From Erysipelotrichaceae bacterium (GTDB lineage Bacteria > Bacillota_I > Bacilli_A > Erysipelotrichales > Coprobacillaceae), in assembly GCA_018365815.1 (NCBI GenBank), contig JAGZJH010000039.1, positions 1 through 21,167 of the forward strand: a stretch of DNA of 21,167 nucleotides. Direction: 5' to 3'. The notes below the pieces were generated by a model. That model was not told where the DNA came from, did no database searches, and saw only the letters and a program-made list of their open reading frames with translations. The translations under genes and the position numbers were made by a program. This document shows, in pieces, positions 1-7,149 of this stretch (within the stretch, counting starts at the first letter, position 1; the number at the start of each line of letters is the position of its first letter).

Positions 1-59
1 GTAATTATCAGGCACCAAATAAATACGAAGAAAACTACTACAAAAACAATTACAGCTAA
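1..59 (+). pseudogene. C-terminal tail of an IS3-family transposase (OrfB), cut by the window edge
   Basis: The frame starting at base 3 reads NYQAPNKYEENYYKNNYS and then a TAA stop. The pattern 'Y-x-x-P-x-x-Y/F-E' followed by a basic/aromatic tail is how the integrase domain of IS3-family OrfB proteins ends (compare the family's 'LgYxtPaeyE'). Only the last 18 codons are in view, so it cannot be told whether the complete gene left of the window is intact. The sequence just after it resembles an IS3 end. This is an assignment by pattern memory on a short peptide. Confidence 0.4.
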
Positions 60-71
60 AATTTCTTACAT

Positions 72-102
72 TTTAGTTGTCCGAAATATTGACATAGTAA
101 CA
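72..102 (+). mobile_element. Probable right end of the IS3-like element
   Basis: Shortly after the transposase-like stop codon comes a stretch containing TTGTCCGAAATATTGACA. This TGTC...TTGACA arrangement is like the right terminal repeats of IS3-family elements, which end in CA. The exact boundary and any target duplication cannot be fixed because the left end lies outside the window. Confidence 0.3.
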
Positions 103-258
103 AGAGGAAGAAAGATTAGGCGGAAAACTGACATTAAGCATTTTAGGAGCAAGAGAAGCACTTGCTAAAAGAAGAAATGACAAAATGTAAAGTTGAAATT
201 CTTCCATATGCTTGGGAAGATTAGATTTCAATAGAAGATTTTAACTACTTGTAATTTG
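103..258 (+). pseudogene. Degenerate coding remnant, function not recognised
   Basis: Around 103-204 one frame reads EEERLGGKLTLSILGAREAL and continues AKRRNDKM before a stop. A one-base shift then gives CKVEILPYAWED, a stop, and ISIEDFNYL. The protein-like composition, split by a frameshift and in-frame stops, suggests a decayed gene fragment next to an IS end. I do not recognise the family. No ribosome binding site or intact start is present. Confidence 0.3.
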
Positions 259-321
259 GAGTTAGAAGTGTAAGTAATTTTTGAATAAAATGTAAAGATT
301 GTCTTTAATGATTGAAATTAT

Positions 322-335
322 TAAAAGCGCTATCA
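322..335 (+). promoter_or_regulatory. Candidate cre site (CcpA) upstream of chbG
   Basis: TAAAAGCGCTATCA fits the Bacillus cre consensus TGWAARCGYTWNCW at 13 of 14 positions (A instead of G at position 2). It lies about 70 bases upstream of the chbG start. A cre here would place the gene under carbon catabolite control, which is common for sugar-utilisation genes. Assigned by consensus match only. Confidence 0.5.
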
Positions 336-358
336 AAAAATGAAAATAACTATAATCA

Positions 359-387
359 TTGTATTAAACATCATATAATCATATCAT
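359..387 (+). promoter_or_regulatory. Possible chbG promoter
   Basis: TTGTAT (359-364) and TATCAT (382-387) are separated by 17 bases. The -10 is good and the -35 matches only three of six positions. A TATAAT at 374-379 is an alternative -10 without a recognisable -35. Either would give a very short leader before the ribosome binding site at 395-400. Confidence 0.3.
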
Positions 388-406
388 AAGATATGGAGGG
401 AAAAAG

Positions 407-1156
407 ATGATTAAAAAAATGATTATGAATGCCGATGATTTTGGTATGACAGAAGGAAATACAATTGCAACATTGCTTGCACACGCAGATGGAATTGTAT
501 CTTCAACAACTTGTATGATGAATATGCCTTTTGCAGAATTTGCATTAGAAGAAGCCAAAAAATATCCGGATTTAGGCGTAGGAATTCATTTAGTATTAAC
601 AGTGGGGCGCCCATTAGTAGATGGTGCAAAGAGTTATACAGATGAAAACGGGAATTTCATTCGTCCTAAAAATTATCCAGATGGCCACCCTAGTGCTAAT
701 CCTGATGAATTATATGTTGAATGGAAAGCACAAATTGAAAAATTTATTAAAGTAGCAGGTAAAAAACCAACTCATATTGACTCACATCATCATGTACATT
801 TATTACCAGAACATATTGAAGTGGCCAAAAGATTGGCTCGAGAATACGATCTACCAATTCGCCAAAGAGAAGATCAATTATTAGAAACTTATGACCATGT
901 TAGATGTAACACACGTTTTTATGATACAAATGCAAATGTTGAATTTATTGAATCAGCTTGTAAAGAAACTGATGAAGAAGTTTTAGAATTTATGTGCCAT
1001 CCAGCACTTTTAGATCAACGTTTATATGGAATGACAAGTTATGGATTACCTCGTATGAAAGAATTAGAAGTATTACGTAGTAAAGAAATAAAGCAATTTC
1101 TTAAAGATAACAATATTGAATTAGTTAACTTTACATTTATTAAAAAAACTAAATAA
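407..1156 (+). CDS. chbG: ChbG/YdjC-family carbohydrate deacetylase
   Basis: A cytoplasmic metal-dependent deacetylase of the YdjC/ChbG family (249 aa, normal length). E. coli ChbG removes one acetyl group from chitobiose 6-phosphate and related N-acetylated oligosaccharides. Visible family motifs are NADDFGMT near the N-terminus (metal-binding Asp pair), GIHLVLTVGRP, and a His-rich block THIDSHHHVHLLPEH near residue 125, followed by late motif FMCHPALLD. The ATG is preceded by GGAGGG (395-400) with six bases of spacing. The gene stands alone: there is a cre-like site upstream and a terminator directly downstream. Firmicutes homologues often sit beside cellobiose/chitobiose PTS genes; the window's EIIC is about 12 kb away, so a link is only suggestive. 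Family is certain, substrate is not. Confidence 0.9.
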   Translation: MIKKMIMNADDFGMTEGNTIATLLAHADGIVSSTTCMMNMPFAEFALEEAKKYPDLGVGIHLVLTVGRPLVDGAKSYTDENGNFIRPKNYPDGHPSANPDELYVEWKAQIEKFIKVAGKKPTHIDSHHHVHLLPEHIEVAKRLAREYDLPIRQREDQLLETYDHVRCNTRFYDTNANVEFIESACKETDEEVLEFMCHPALLDQRLYGMTSYGLPRMKELEVLRSKEIKQFLKDNNIELVNFTFIKKTK

Positions 1157-1171
1157 GTATTAAAGATATTC

Positions 1172-1203
1172 AAGGCTAGGACAAAGTTTCTAGCCTTTTT
1201 CTT
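1172..1203 (+). terminator. Intrinsic terminator after chbG
   Basis: Perfect 8-bp stem AAGGCTAG (1172-1179) / CTAGCCTT (1190-1197) with a 10-base loop and a following T-rich run. It closes the chbG transcript. Confidence 0.85.
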
Positions 1204-1429
1204 TCCTTATTTAACTTTTTGATTGACGATTAAATAGAGAAATAAATATATAAAATATCCTCAAGTTATCTATCTTAATTCTATAAAGTCAAAATAATAA
1301 AACGAACTTTTCATTAATCAAAATCATCAATTAAAACTTGTAGTATGTTATTATGTTTAACTTTAAACACGATAAAACCAGTGACTTAATAAGATAATAA
1401 TACTTTATGTTTTCATTATGGTAATATAA
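1204..1429. other. Gene-free AT-rich spacer
   Basis: Between the chbG terminator and the yybS promoter I see no coding frame with a ribosome binding site, no repeat and no strong hairpin. Both strands are broken by frequent stops. Confidence 0.6.
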
Positions 1430-1438
1430 TGTTATAAT
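1430..1438 (+). promoter_or_regulatory. Extended -10 promoter for the yybS operon
   Basis: TGTTATAAT matches the extended -10 consensus TGnTATAAT exactly. No good -35 is present 17 bases upstream (TTTCAT), as is usual for extended -10 promoters. Transcription would start near 1445, giving a leader of about 90 nt that includes the hairpin at 1491-1519. Confidence 0.55.
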
Positions 1439-1490
1439 ATCCTATTATAGATAAGTTGTTTAAAAAATAAAATATCTAAAAAATATTGAT

Positions 1491-1519
1491 AAAAACACTA
1501 TCTTTTGTAGTGTTTTTTT
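1491..1519 (+). terminator. Terminator-like hairpin in the leader of the yybS operon
   Basis: AAAAACACTA (1491-1500) pairs with TAGTGTTTTT (1508-1517) around a 7-base loop, and the T run extends to 1519. It lies between the extended -10 promoter and the yybS start at 1537, with no gene before it on this strand. It may be an attenuator rather than an ordinary end-of-gene terminator. The stem is AT-rich, so its efficiency is uncertain. Confidence 0.6.
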
Positions 1520-1536
1520 ATGAAAGGTGCAAGAAA

Positions 1537-2424
1537 ATGAATCGAAAGAAAACGCGTAAGATTGTAGATGGTGCCATGATTACTTCTTTGTTTGGTGCTT
1601 TATTTTTAATGGATTTATATTTAGGAGGAATAATTGGGTATTTTATATACTTTGTTTTACCGGTATTTGTGGTTTGGTATTGTTATCACTATAGTTTAAA
1701 AGATACGTTTGCATTAAGTATTGCTATTGTGATTGTTACATTTGTTGTATCTTCACCAATTAATATTGTTTATGCCATTACGGCTTTATTAGTGGGAATG
1801 TCGGTAGGGTATAGTCTTAAAAAAGAAAATAAAGGCTCAACTATTTTTATGACAACAGTGGCATTTACTTTGATTTCTAATATTTTAATGTACACTGTTT
1901 TTTCTAAGCTATTAGAAATGGATTTAATTGCAGAAATGACAGAAACGTTTAACACCATCCAAGCAATGGTTCCTAGTTTTACGACGATTACATTAGAAAC
2001 ATTTTTAAAATTTATTCCATTAGTTGTCTTTTCTATGGCGATTATTGAAAGTTATGCGATGTTAATTTTAATGATGCTAATTTTGCCAAGATTAAAAGTG
2101 CCTTTTAAATATCAATTTAATTTTTTAATGATGATACTTCCAAAATGGTTTGGATATATTAGTATTATCACAATAATTTTAACGCCTTTTTTTAAAGAGC
2201 ATTTATTTTTAACCTATTGTTCAACGATAGTTTTTGCGATTATGGTACTTCAAGGCGTTTCGGTGGTGGCTTTGTATTTTACAGTTAATAAAAAAACATT
2301 GCTTTATATTTTAAGTATTCTTTTGGTTTTTGTTCCTTATGTCGCTTATGTCTATTTAATCATTGGGTTTATTGATATATTTATTGGTTTAAAAAGAATT
2401 ATCATGTATAATAGATTTAAGTAA
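1537..2424 (+). CDS. yybS: YybS-like multispanning membrane protein (DUF2232)
   Basis: Integral membrane protein, 295 aa from the chosen start, with about eight hydrophobic segments spread over the whole length and a basic N-terminus (MNRKKTRK). It belongs to the YybS / DUF2232 family, whose biochemical role is not established. The family call rests on topology plus position: it lies directly before gdpP and rplI, as in Bacillus subtilis. The start at 1537 is chosen because AAAGGTG (1523-1529) is spaced seven bases from it; a TTG 17 codons upstream is in frame but has no ribosome binding site and lies in the terminator-like hairpin. It is the first gene of a tightly spaced operon, 15 bases before gdpP. 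Confidence 0.8.
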   Translation: MNRKKTRKIVDGAMITSLFGALFLMDLYLGGIIGYFIYFVLPVFVVWYCYHYSLKDTFALSIAIVIVTFVVSSPINIVYAITALLVGMSVGYSLKKENKGSTIFMTTVAFTLISNILMYTVFSKLLEMDLIAEMTETFNTIQAMVPSFTTITLETFLKFIPLVVFSMAIIESYAMLILMMLILPRLKVPFKYQFNFLMMILPKWFGYISIITIILTPFFKEHLFLTYCSTIVFAIMVLQGVSVVALYFTVNKKTLLYILSILLVFVPYVAYVYLIIGFIDIFIGLKRIIMYNRFK

Positions 2425-2439
2425 TTAGGTGGTGATGAT

Positions 2440-4389
2440 ATGTCTAAAAAAGTGCTGAATTTAAAGAGTGTTATTTATATTGAATTAATTATTGAGTATA
2501 TTATTTGTTTAGCACTCACTTTTTTTGTGAAAAACATGGTGTTTATTATTTTTTGTACTTATGTTTTTATAAAGACCATTCTAATGATTGTATTGCTTTA
2601 TAAACAATTTGATCAAGATCAAGTAGATATTGGCGAAGTATTAGGAAATGATGTGGCTAATGCGACGATTTTTGGTGGAATTGGTTTAATCATGTATGAT
2701 GAAAATCGTAATATCATTTGGGTCAGTGAATTGTTTAAAGAATTAGGCATGGATATTGTGGGAATGAAGTTATTAGAATGGCAGCCTGATTTAGAAGTTT
2801 TATTTGAACAAGAAGATGTGAAGGTTATTGATACAAAATCACGTAAATTCGAGGTGTTTAATAACACTAATTCAAGGGTATTGTATTTAAAAGACGTGAC
2901 AGAGTATCAAAAATTAGCTAAAAACTATCATGATGAAAAAGCGATTATTGGGTATTTGAATATTGATAATTATGATGATACGATTGATCGTGTAGATGAA
3001 CAGCGTGTGGCCTTAATTCAATCAACGGTGCGTAATAATATTACTAAATGGGCAAGTGATTATGGTATTGTATTACGGCGTTTTAAATCTGATGGATATG
3101 TGTTAATCTTTGATGAAGCGACTTATCATGCGCTAGTGAATGATAAGTTTAATATCCTAAATGTGATTAAAGAAGAAGCAGATAAATTAGGGGTAGTGTT
3201 AACGTTAAGTATCGGAATTGCGCGTAATTATAAATCACTTAAAGAAATGGACGAAATGGCAAACTCTGCAATTATGCTTTCTTATTCTCGAGGTGGCGAT
3301 CAAGTAGTGATTAAATCTAATAATGAAAAAATTCGTTTTTTTGGGGGCAATAGTGAAGCATCAACAAAAAATAATAAAGTCAGAGCAAGAGTTATCGCTA
3401 AATCATTGACGAATTTAATTAAATCTAGTAAAAATGTGATTATAATGGGACATAGTCAATCGGATTTAGATTCATTTGGGGCTTCTTTGGGAGTATATCA
3501 AATTGTAAAAAGTTATGAAATACCGGCTAAGATTGTTGTAGATTTTGAATCTATTGAAGACAAGACTAAAAAAGTAGTAGCAAGTTTAAAAGAAAACGAA
3601 GAATATCAAAATGTGATTATTGGTATTAATAAAGTATTGGAAATAGTTGAACCCTCAACGTTATTGATTGTTGTGGATAATCATAAATCTTCTTTAGCTC
3701 TTCAACCAAAGTTAATTGAAATGGTAAAAAATATTGTGGTGATAGATCATCATCGTCGAGGAGAAGAATTTATTCAAGCACCAGTTTTAACTTATCTTGA
3801 ACCAACTTCTTCTTCGACTGTGGAACTTATTACAGAGTTATTTGAATATCAACAAAATACAATTAAATTAACAGAAGAAGTGGCAACCATTATGTATGCT
3901 GGAATGCTTGTGGATACTAATTATTTTAAGGCAAGAGTGGGAGTAAGAACTTTTCAATCGGTGACTAAATTAAAAGAATTAGGAGCAAATATTTCATTAG
4001 CATATGAATATTTAGAAGATCCTTTTGATAAGGTGATGGAAAGAGTTTCAATGATGCAAAATGCGTATCGATATAAATCTAATATATTGATTGCTTATCA
4101 AGAAGGAGAACATTATGTATCGCGAGCATTATTAGCAAAAGTCGGTAATGAACTTTTAGGAACAAGTGAGATTGAAGCTGTTTTTACCATTGGCAAAGTA
4201 GACAATGAAGTCGTGGCTATATCGGCGAGATCATCAAGAAATATCAATGTTCAATTAATTATGGAAGCTTTAGGTGGCGGGGGGCATTTTAGTATGGCGG
4301 CTTGCCAGTTTAAAGGAAAAACATTACAAAATGTTATTACGCTATTAGAAGAACAAATTGAAACGTATTTAAAAGAAAGAGAGGAATAG
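2440..4389 (+). CDS. gdpP: Cyclic-di-AMP phosphodiesterase GdpP
   Basis: Membrane-anchored enzyme that hydrolyses c-di-AMP to pApA, controlling a second messenger for potassium and cell-wall homeostasis. The 649-aa length is typical. Order of parts: two N-terminal membrane helices (about 10-55), a PAS-like region (about 75-150), a degenerate GGDEF domain (about 165-300, with SDGY at 217-220 in place of an active GGDEF site), then DHH and DHHA1 domains. Catalytic metal ligands are present: H338, D342, D344, D413, D436-H437-H438 and D492, and the DHHA1 motif GGGGHF is at 612-617. Ribosome binding site AGGTGGTGAT (2427-2436) supports the ATG. It is followed by rplI after two bases, so the two are probably translationally coupled. 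All catalytic residues appear intact. Confidence 0.95.
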   Translation: MSKKVLNLKSVIYIELIIEYIICLALTFFVKNMVFIIFCTYVFIKTILMIVLLYKQFDQDQVDIGEVLGNDVANATIFGGIGLIMYDENRNIIWVSELFKELGMDIVGMKLLEWQPDLEVLFEQEDVKVIDTKSRKFEVFNNTNSRVLYLKDVTEYQKLAKNYHDEKAIIGYLNIDNYDDTIDRVDEQRVALIQSTVRNNITKWASDYGIVLRRFKSDGYVLIFDEATYHALVNDKFNILNVIKEEADKLGVVLTLSIGIARNYKSLKEMDEMANSAIMLSYSRGGDQVVIKSNNEKIRFFGGNSEASTKNNKVRARVIAKSLTNLIKSSKNVIIMGHSQSDLDSFGASLGVYQIVKSYEIPAKIVVDFESIEDKTKKVVASLKENEEYQNVIIGINKVLEIVEPSTLLIVVDNHKSSLALQPKLIEMVKNIVVIDHHRRGEEFIQAPVLTYLEPTSSSTVELITELFEYQQNTIKLTEEVATIMYAGMLVDTNYFKARVGVRTFQSVTKLKELGANISLAYEYLEDPFDKVMERVSMMQNAYRYKSNILIAYQEGEHYVSRALLAKVGNELLGTSEIEAVFTIGKVDNEVVAISARSSRNINVQLIMEALGGGGHFSMAACQFKGKTLQNVITLLEEQIETYLKEREE

Positions 4390-4391
4390 AT

Positions 4392-4838
4392 ATGCAAGTT
4401 ATTTTATTACAAGATGTTAAAAAAGTAGGAAAAAAAGGAGAAATCGTAAAAGTTGCTGATGGATATGGACAAAACTTTTTAATTAAAAATGGTTATGCTG
4501 TATTAGCAACTGAAAGAGGAAGACAAGAAGTCGCTGCACAAAAAGAAGAAGAAAAATTACAAGATGCTTTAAATAAAAAAGAAGCAGAAAGTTTAAAAGA
4601 ACAAATTGAAAAATTGACTTTAGAATTTAAAGTTAAAGCAGGTGAAGGAGGGCGCGTATTCGGTGGTGTTTCTACTAAACACATTGTTGAAAAGTTAAGA
4701 GAAGAGTATTCAATTAAAATTGATAAAAGAAAATTAATTGACGCTAAACCTGCTCAAAGTTTAGGAACAACGAAATATCAAGTTGAGTTATATAAAGGAG
4801 TTATTGCGACAATTAGAGTACACTTATCAGAACAATAA
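4392..4838 (+). CDS. rplI: 50S ribosomal protein L9
   Basis: Large-subunit ribosomal protein that binds 23S rRNA with its N-terminal domain at the base of the L1 stalk and helps keep the reading frame. The 148-aa length is normal. The N-terminal signature MQVILLQDVKKVGKKGE and the DGYGQNFLI segment are diagnostic. A long charged connecting helix (about 45-80) follows, and then the C-terminal domain with the G-rich loop AGEGGRVFGGVS. The start is two bases after gdpP, with GAGGAA inside the end of gdpP serving as ribosome binding site. dnaB follows after 13 bases. Confidence 0.97.
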   Translation: MQVILLQDVKKVGKKGEIVKVADGYGQNFLIKNGYAVLATERGRQEVAAQKEEEKLQDALNKKEAESLKEQIEKLTLEFKVKAGEGGRVFGGVSTKHIVEKLREEYSIKIDKRKLIDAKPAQSLGTTKYQVELYKGVIATIRVHLSEQ

Positions 4839-4851
4839 TAGGAGGTAAACT

Positions 4852-6213
4852 ATGCCAAATACCTATCCACATGATATAGAAGCAGAATGTTCTATTCTAG
4901 GAGCAATGTTGCTTTCAAAAGAGGTGTGTTATGAAGTCATTGGAACTATTTTTAGTGATGATTTCTATTTAGATCGTCATCGAGTTATTTTTGAGGGAAT
5001 GAGTGAACTTCAAAAAAAGAATATGCCAATTGATATCACGACTTTAACTGCACATTTAAGGGACGTGGGAATGTTAGATAAAGCAGGTGGAGTAGAGTAT
5101 TTACTTGAGTTAAGTGAATCTGTACCTACGACCGCACATAGTCCCTATTATGTTAAAATCATTGAAAATAAATCAATGTTAAGAAGACTTATTCGTCAAG
5201 CAACAGAAATTATTGAAGAAGCCAGCAGTGAGATTACTGATGTTGGCGACTTTATCAGTGAAGCAGAAAAGAAACTGCTAAATGTTACAAGAAATCGTAA
5301 TTCCGGTGAGTTTAAAGATATTCGTACAGTGGTTCAAAATGTTACTGACCATTTACTGCTTTTAAATAGTCAAGGAGGAAAAATTTCTGGGGTTCCTTGT
5401 AAATTTAGAGATATAGATCGTTTAACTTCAGGTTTTCAAAAAGGTGATTTAATTATTTTAGCGGCACGTCCATCAGTAGGGAAAACTGCTTTTGCATTAA
5501 ATATTGCAACCAATGTTGCTTTTCAAAATAAAGAAGCTGTTGCTGTATTTTCACTAGAAATGTCTGCTGAACAATTGATTACTCGTAGTATTGCGGCAAT
5601 GGGTGGAATTAACAGTGACCAATTACGTTCAGGGGAAATTATTAAAACCAATATTAATAAATACCATGCAGCAGCTGAACGTGTATCACAGTGTAATTTA
5701 TATATTGATGATACACCGGGGATTAAGATTAATGAAATAATCGCTAAATGTCGTCGCTTAAAACAAGAACATGGTTTATGTTTAATTGTTATTGACTACT
5801 TGCAATTAATTGTAGGGACAGGTAAATCAGATAGTCGACAACAAGAAGTTTCAGATATTTCAAGACAATTAAAATCTTTAGCCAGAGAGTTAGAAGTGCC
5901 TTTAATTGCTTTATCACAGTTATCTCGTTCTGTTGAAAAACGCGAAGATAAACGACCATTAATGTCCGATTTACGTGAATCTGGAGCCATTGAACAAGAT
6001 GCTGATATTATTGCTTTTTTATATCGTGAAGATTATCAAAATATGAAAGATGACAAATCAAGCGATACAGGAATTATTGAAGTCAATATTGCTAAACACA
6101 GAAATGGTGCAACTGCTAAGGTGGAATTAGCATTTGAAAAAAACTTTAGCCGTTTTAGTAATCTCGATCGAAGTCAAGAACCTAATATGGCATCAAAAGA
6201 TATTAGAACATAG
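4852..6213 (+). CDS. dnaB: Replicative DNA helicase DnaB (DnaC in Bacillus nomenclature)
   Basis: Hexameric 5'-3' helicase that unwinds DNA at the replication fork and recruits primase. The 453-aa length is normal. The N-terminal domain starts with the familiar HDIEAECSILGAMLL. The RecA-like ATPase has Walker A ARPSVGKT (205-212) and Walker B LIVIDY (311-316), followed by the SQLSRSVEKR segment with the arginine finger region and the DLRESGAIEQDAD motif. Ribosome binding site AGGAGG (4840-4845) is spaced six bases from the ATG. The position after rplI is conserved in Firmicutes. No intein is present: the ATPase domain is continuous. Confidence 0.97.
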   Translation: MPNTYPHDIEAECSILGAMLLSKEVCYEVIGTIFSDDFYLDRHRVIFEGMSELQKKNMPIDITTLTAHLRDVGMLDKAGGVEYLLELSESVPTTAHSPYYVKIIENKSMLRRLIRQATEIIEEASSEITDVGDFISEAEKKLLNVTRNRNSGEFKDIRTVVQNVTDHLLLLNSQGGKISGVPCKFRDIDRLTSGFQKGDLIILAARPSVGKTAFALNIATNVAFQNKEAVAVFSLEMSAEQLITRSIAAMGGINSDQLRSGEIIKTNINKYHAAAERVSQCNLYIDDTPGIKINEIIAKCRRLKQEHGLCLIVIDYLQLIVGTGKSDSRQQEVSDISRQLKSLARELEVPLIALSQLSRSVEKREDKRPLMSDLRESGAIEQDADIIAFLYREDYQNMKDDKSSDTGIIEVNIAKHRNGATAKVELAFEKNFSRFSNLDRSQEPNMASKDIRT

Positions 6214-6228
6214 AAAAGGAAGAATTGT

Positions 6229-6828
6229 ATGTATCATCAATATAAAGAAGGTTGGTTAGAAGTCATCTGTGGCTGTATGTTTGCTGGTAAAACAGAAGAG
6301 CTAATCAGAAGAATTAATGTTTTAAGTTATGCAAAAAAGAAAATAGTTATTTTTAAGCCAAGAATCGATAATCGCTATTCAGATACTAAAATTGTTTCTC
6401 ATTCAGGAGCAAGTGTAGATTGTATCGTTGTAGATAATTCACATGATATTTTAGCGTATGTCAACTCTCATAATGATGTTGAAGTGGTTGCTATTGACGA
6501 AGTGCAATTTTTTGATGAAAAGATTGTCGATGTTTGTGACTATCTTGCTGATTTAGGAAAACGTGTCATGGTTGCAGGGTTAGATAAAGATTTCAGGGGA
6601 GAGCCTTTTGGAGTAATGCCTGAATTATTAACTCGTGCTGAATTTGTGACGAAATTAACAGCGGTTTGTGCAAAATGTGGTGCACCGGCAACACGTACAC
6701 AACGTTTAATCGATGGTAAACCTGCCTCATTTAACGATCCGATAGTTTTAGTAGGAGCAACTGAGCATTATGAACCAAGATGTCGTCATTGTCATAGTGT
6801 AGAAGATCGACCAAAAATACAAGAGTAG
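6229..6828 (+). CDS. tdk: Thymidine kinase (type II)
   Basis: Salvage enzyme that phosphorylates thymidine to dTMP with ATP; cytoplasmic tetramer. The 199 aa contain a P-loop GCMFAGKT (15-22), the catalytic Glu in DEVQFF (E91), and the structural zinc site C147-x-x-C150 plus C185-x-x-C188. The lasso-loop region between the two Cys pairs includes RTQR and VLVGATEHYEPRC, as in the family. It begins 15 bases after dnaB with AAGGAAG as ribosome binding site and is the last gene of the operon: its stop codon lies within the terminator stem. In B. subtilis tdk is instead found beside rpmE and prfA; no rpmE is visible here. Confidence 0.95.
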   Translation: MYHQYKEGWLEVICGCMFAGKTEELIRRINVLSYAKKKIVIFKPRIDNRYSDTKIVSHSGASVDCIVVDNSHDILAYVNSHNDVEVVAIDEVQFFDEKIVDVCDYLADLGKRVMVAGLDKDFRGEPFGVMPELLTRAEFVTKLTAVCAKCGAPATRTQRLIDGKPASFNDPIVLVGATEHYEPRCRHCHSVEDRPKIQE

Positions 6829-6849
6829 GAAATTAATCCTACTTTTTTT
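6824..6849 (+). terminator. Intrinsic terminator overlapping the tdk stop codon
   Basis: AGTAGGA (6824-6830) pairs with TCCTACT (6837-6843) around a 6-base loop, followed by seven T. It ends the yybS-to-tdk transcript and separates it from the RNA element and prfA. Confidence 0.85.
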
Positions 6850-6934
6850 ATATGACTAGAAATAAAAGTGATGATTAAAAACAAAGTACTTTTAAGTTTA
6901 AAATAAAATAAAATTTTTTGAAAAGTTTTTAAAG

Positions 6935-6964
6935 TTCACATTCAATTCATATAACTCATGTAAT
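6935..6964 (+). promoter_or_regulatory. Promoter for the structured RNA at 6971-7106
   Basis: TTCACA (6935-6940) and TGTAAT (6959-6964) are each one base off consensus with an 18-base spacer. An overlapping alternative is TTCAAT (6941-6946) and TATATA (6964-6969) with 17 bases. Both predict a start near 6971-6976, just before the first hairpin. Confidence 0.55.
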
Positions 6965-6970
6965 ATATAT

Positions 6971-7106
6971 AGTGTCGAAGGACAATAATAATAATGTAGG
7001 TGACCCTCTCCCAAAAATAATCACCTACACTAATCCCCAAGGTACTACAAAGTAGTACCTTTCCCCTTGAAATTGAGGACTACATATTAAAATATGTAGT
7101 TTTTTT
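6971..7106 (+). ncRNA. Unrecognised structured RNA: small RNA or prfA leader/attenuator
   Basis: About 136 nt with no open frame. In order: a small hairpin TGTC-GAAG-GACA (6973-6984); a perfect 9-bp stem TGTAGGTGA / TCACCTACA (6995-7003, 7021-7029) whose 17-base loop begins CCCTCTCCC; a single-stranded ATCCCC; a perfect 10-bp stem AAGGTACTAC / GTAGTACCTT (7039-7048, 7052-7061) with a 3-base loop; a single-stranded TCCCCTTG; and a terminator stem ACTACATAT / ATATGTAGT (7079-7087, 7092-7100) with seven T. A promoter precedes it. It matches no RNA class I know. The three C-rich unpaired stretches could pair with ribosome binding sites, as in Gram-positive small RNAs. Alternatively, its position 43 bases before prfA allows a cis role. 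Confidence 0.65.
7079..7106 (+). terminator. Terminator of the structured RNA upstream of prfA
   Basis: Nine-bp stem ACTACATAT / ATATGTAGT with a TAAA loop and a run of seven T (7100-7106). It lies 43 bases before the prfA start codon, so prfA needs readthrough or its own promoter. A TATAAT at 7120-7125 is a possible -10, but no -35 is recognisable. Confidence 0.8.
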
Positions 7107-7149
7107 ATTGTGATTATATTATAATTATAACGATTATGGAGGTAATAAT

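Noticed and set aside
423..629. Minus-strand open frame inside chbG
   Set aside because: Opposite to a well-supported enzyme gene, no ribosome binding site, unlikely composition. The same applies to minus-strand frames inside yybS, gdpP, rplI, dnaB, rpiR and the GrpB-like gene, and to the plus-strand frame at 13152-13391 inside EIIC.
1486..1536. Longer yybS beginning with TTG at 1486
   Set aside because: No ribosome binding site, and the extra codons are the terminator-like hairpin. The ATG at 1537 has AAAGGTG at correct spacing.
7030..7106. T-box leader before prfA
   Set aside because: The GTAGTACC stretch vaguely recalls the T-box antiterminator, but the GGTGGxACCGCG core, stem I and specifier loop are missing, and prfA is not an amino-acid gene.
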